A stretch of DNA of 64,000 nt, taken from NCBI RefSeq assembly GCF_000003815.2, contig NC_049980.1, positions 9,445,695-9,509,694 on the forward strand. The letters are read 5' to 3'. Shown here one piece after another: positions 51,001-54,000 of the stretch (its first letter is position 1; each line of letters begins with the position of its first letter). The DNA is from Branchiostoma floridae. Lineage: Eukaryota; Chordata; Leptocardii; Amphioxiformes; Branchiostomatidae. Made by a program: the position numbers and the translations under genes. The notes beneath the pieces were generated by a model, which was not told where the DNA came from, did no database searches, and saw nothing but the letters and a program-made list of their open reading frames with translations.

Positions 51001-54000
51001 TTTGCATGGCAATAGACGATAAGGCCATAGCTAATGCCTCATCATTTTTATTTCAGTGGTGCATTGATGCTTGACCATCCAGATTTGACATCGACTTCTA
51101 AATCTGGTTATTAGTACTAACATGTACAAAAAGTTGAAGGCTACGTTGTCATGTAAAATTGTGATCAACACCAACAAATTTTAAAATACACTTTTTACAG
51201 AAACCTGCACAACATTGTCTATTGCTGAATAGATTTGAATAGAGTTCAAATTTTGACCTCAGTTTTATGCATAAACGTGCACCACATTGCATCTATTGCT
51301 TATTATTAGTGCAGAGAATGTCTTTCTTTGCAGCTTTTGCATGGACTGTATGCAATGACCATAAAACATGTTGTGATCGCAAAAATGACACCTCATACTT
51401 GAGTGTGTTGATAGTCAGATCTTTGTTTCAGTCTTCATGGGTTATATACAATGTACAATGTATCTCTCTCTAACAATCTGAAGATATTAGACAAGAGCAC
51501 ATGTCAATGCTTCAGCATTATTCTCTGCTTACTGCTGAGATACTACTACAATAACTACTACTTCTACATGTGCAAATTTCTTGCAGTAAGTGTTGAGCTC
51601 TGATCATGAGGCCTAACCTGACAGAGAGAGAGAGCTACATTCCATGAAGAGTGTTACAAATGCCCAACAGTGTTTTGCGCACTGAATGGCTTAAAGGCTC
51701 AAGTGTGTCAAAGTGCCTTCATGTGAAGAGTAGTAGAGATAATGCATGCTAGAAACAATGCATGTGGAGATTAATTACATCCTCAAGATGCTATTATCAC
51801 TTCTTGTCATACTGTGTTTCAACTGATTTTATTAGGAACATAACTGGTAGACATGGGATGTCATTAAAGCCCTTTAATCGCATTTCAGAAATTAGAAACA
51901 TCGGCAGTCTTTCTATTGACTTAAAAGTCATAAAAGAGTGCTTTATAAATGCCTTGACTTCAAATGTGAAAGGGTGAACTATTGACTAATAATGTCTGAA
52001 AAATGGCATCCTTGTTAAACCAGTGCATTGATGTCCACTCTAAAGTTACACCTCTTTAAGAAGCTAGTTACTAATGCTTCCACTGTCTATCACAGCGAGA
52101 ACAGGGAGTCGGCCGGGAAGCCGCGCCAGCAGTCGGCCCAGTTCGCGGCCGAGCTCTCGTCCCAGCTCCCGCCCGAGCAGTCGAGGCTCCAGTCGTGCCA
52201 GCAGTCCCACCGGATCCGACTGGGACGCCAGCAGTATTCCCGAGGGGAGTGAGTTCTCCCCGCTACAGCGACAAGGGCCTGGGAGAGGGTCGTCGTCACG
52301 GATACCGAGAAGAACGGGAAGGACCACGCCCACAGGGAGGACCACGCCCACTGGTGAGGACATGATCATGACACTAAGGATCAGCTATCATAGATATCAT
52401 CCGAGTGTCCTACATTCTGCAAATCTTCCATAATTGTAGGCTTGTTAAAATCACTTCCCTATGTTTGATATATTACAATGCTTTCCAATCTCTTTTCAGT
52501 TCCTTTCCTTGATTTATCAACTTGTTCACTCTTAACAGTCATACATGAATCAGCACTTTTCGGTCTGTTTTGTTTCTTTGTTGTCATGTTTCTTTCCCTT
52601 CTTTTCATGATATGTAACATTGAACTAGACCAGACAGATTTATCACTGAAACAGTTTCATTTGTAATGAACATAAAGTCTAAAACGTAATGATATGTGAA
52701 ACAGTTTGTCATATTACTCTTTGAATGTAAAACAAGAATAGTAATTGAGCTTTGTAGTATTTCCAAATTCATTAGATGTGATGATGCACATGTCATTACC
52801 ATAATTTTCCAACTTTGCTTTAAAGTTTTTTAGTCTTCAGGGTTGTTTTTTTAGAGTTAGAAAAGAAATATATGACATGTCATGTAAAGATGTCTGGTCT
52901 AGCCAAAATTTTCCACTCCACCTAATGCTAACATAAAAGTTTGTCTTTCTTTCCTTCTTTCTATCTTCTTGCGTGTTCTCCCTCTTACCTCTTTCTGTTG
53001 GCGTGTTTGTCTCTTGTTTGTTGTATCCATGGTTACTCGCAGGCAATGGCCTACCCTTGGAGCCCATTGGTGAAGGTTTGTGACCTCCCAGTCATGCTTC
53101 ATTGTGGATTACAATTTGGACATGATCACTCTTTTTGTTTCATGGATGTCACTGATGAGGAATCCACGGTTACTATTTTTGTTTCTGGGATCAACGTAGA
53201 ATCTTTTGTCATACCTGGGCCGCGATAACATTAGATAAAGTTGCTCCAGACTGGGTGATAAAAAACTAAATGGGTTATCGCTTGGGGTTCTATTGTTATC
53301 ACAGGTGCTTCCATAGAATAGAAAATTTGAATACCAGATTCAGACACCGGAATCGTTTGTTTAAAGAACACCAAATTTTCTCAACTTATGGTGCATTTCG
53401 TTTTCTCAGGTGGACATCACATAAAAAGAAAAACTTTGGCCAACGGGGGATGGTAACTCGGTTGAATATACAAAATGTACCATGTTGTATTCTATATGTA
53501 TTGTCCCAATAACAATCAGGAAAAGCTGTCATAGCAAAAATCCCCCGCCCTGTATTGTCAGTATTATTATTTCCAGCTTTTTTGGCATGCACTTTCTGTT
53601 GGAGACTGTGAGTGCCAAGCTTACGCCTTTTTTTGTTGCTTCCCTTTTGCAGGAGATTTGAAATCTCCTCCCAGCAAGATCACCTCCTTCACTTCCCCTA
53701 CATCAGAGGCTACTCCACCAAGGTATGCCACGTTCTGTTCACCATCACTGTTACCTTCATTACAGCAATAATGATCTTATTTTACAGCAGACTGGAAGTA
53801 TGTCTGTATGGACTTGTACCGTGTCAATGCCAGCATTATTCCCAGGACTTTACCATACTTCTGCACTTAAATGCCCTGTACATTGATTACATGTAACTGA
53901 GTGTTGAGTTGGAGCACAGAGTTGGAAAGTTTGTGGATCTACTAAACCAAGCATATTCTATTGCTAAAATGAAATTTTACTAGATAAATGTATCTACAGC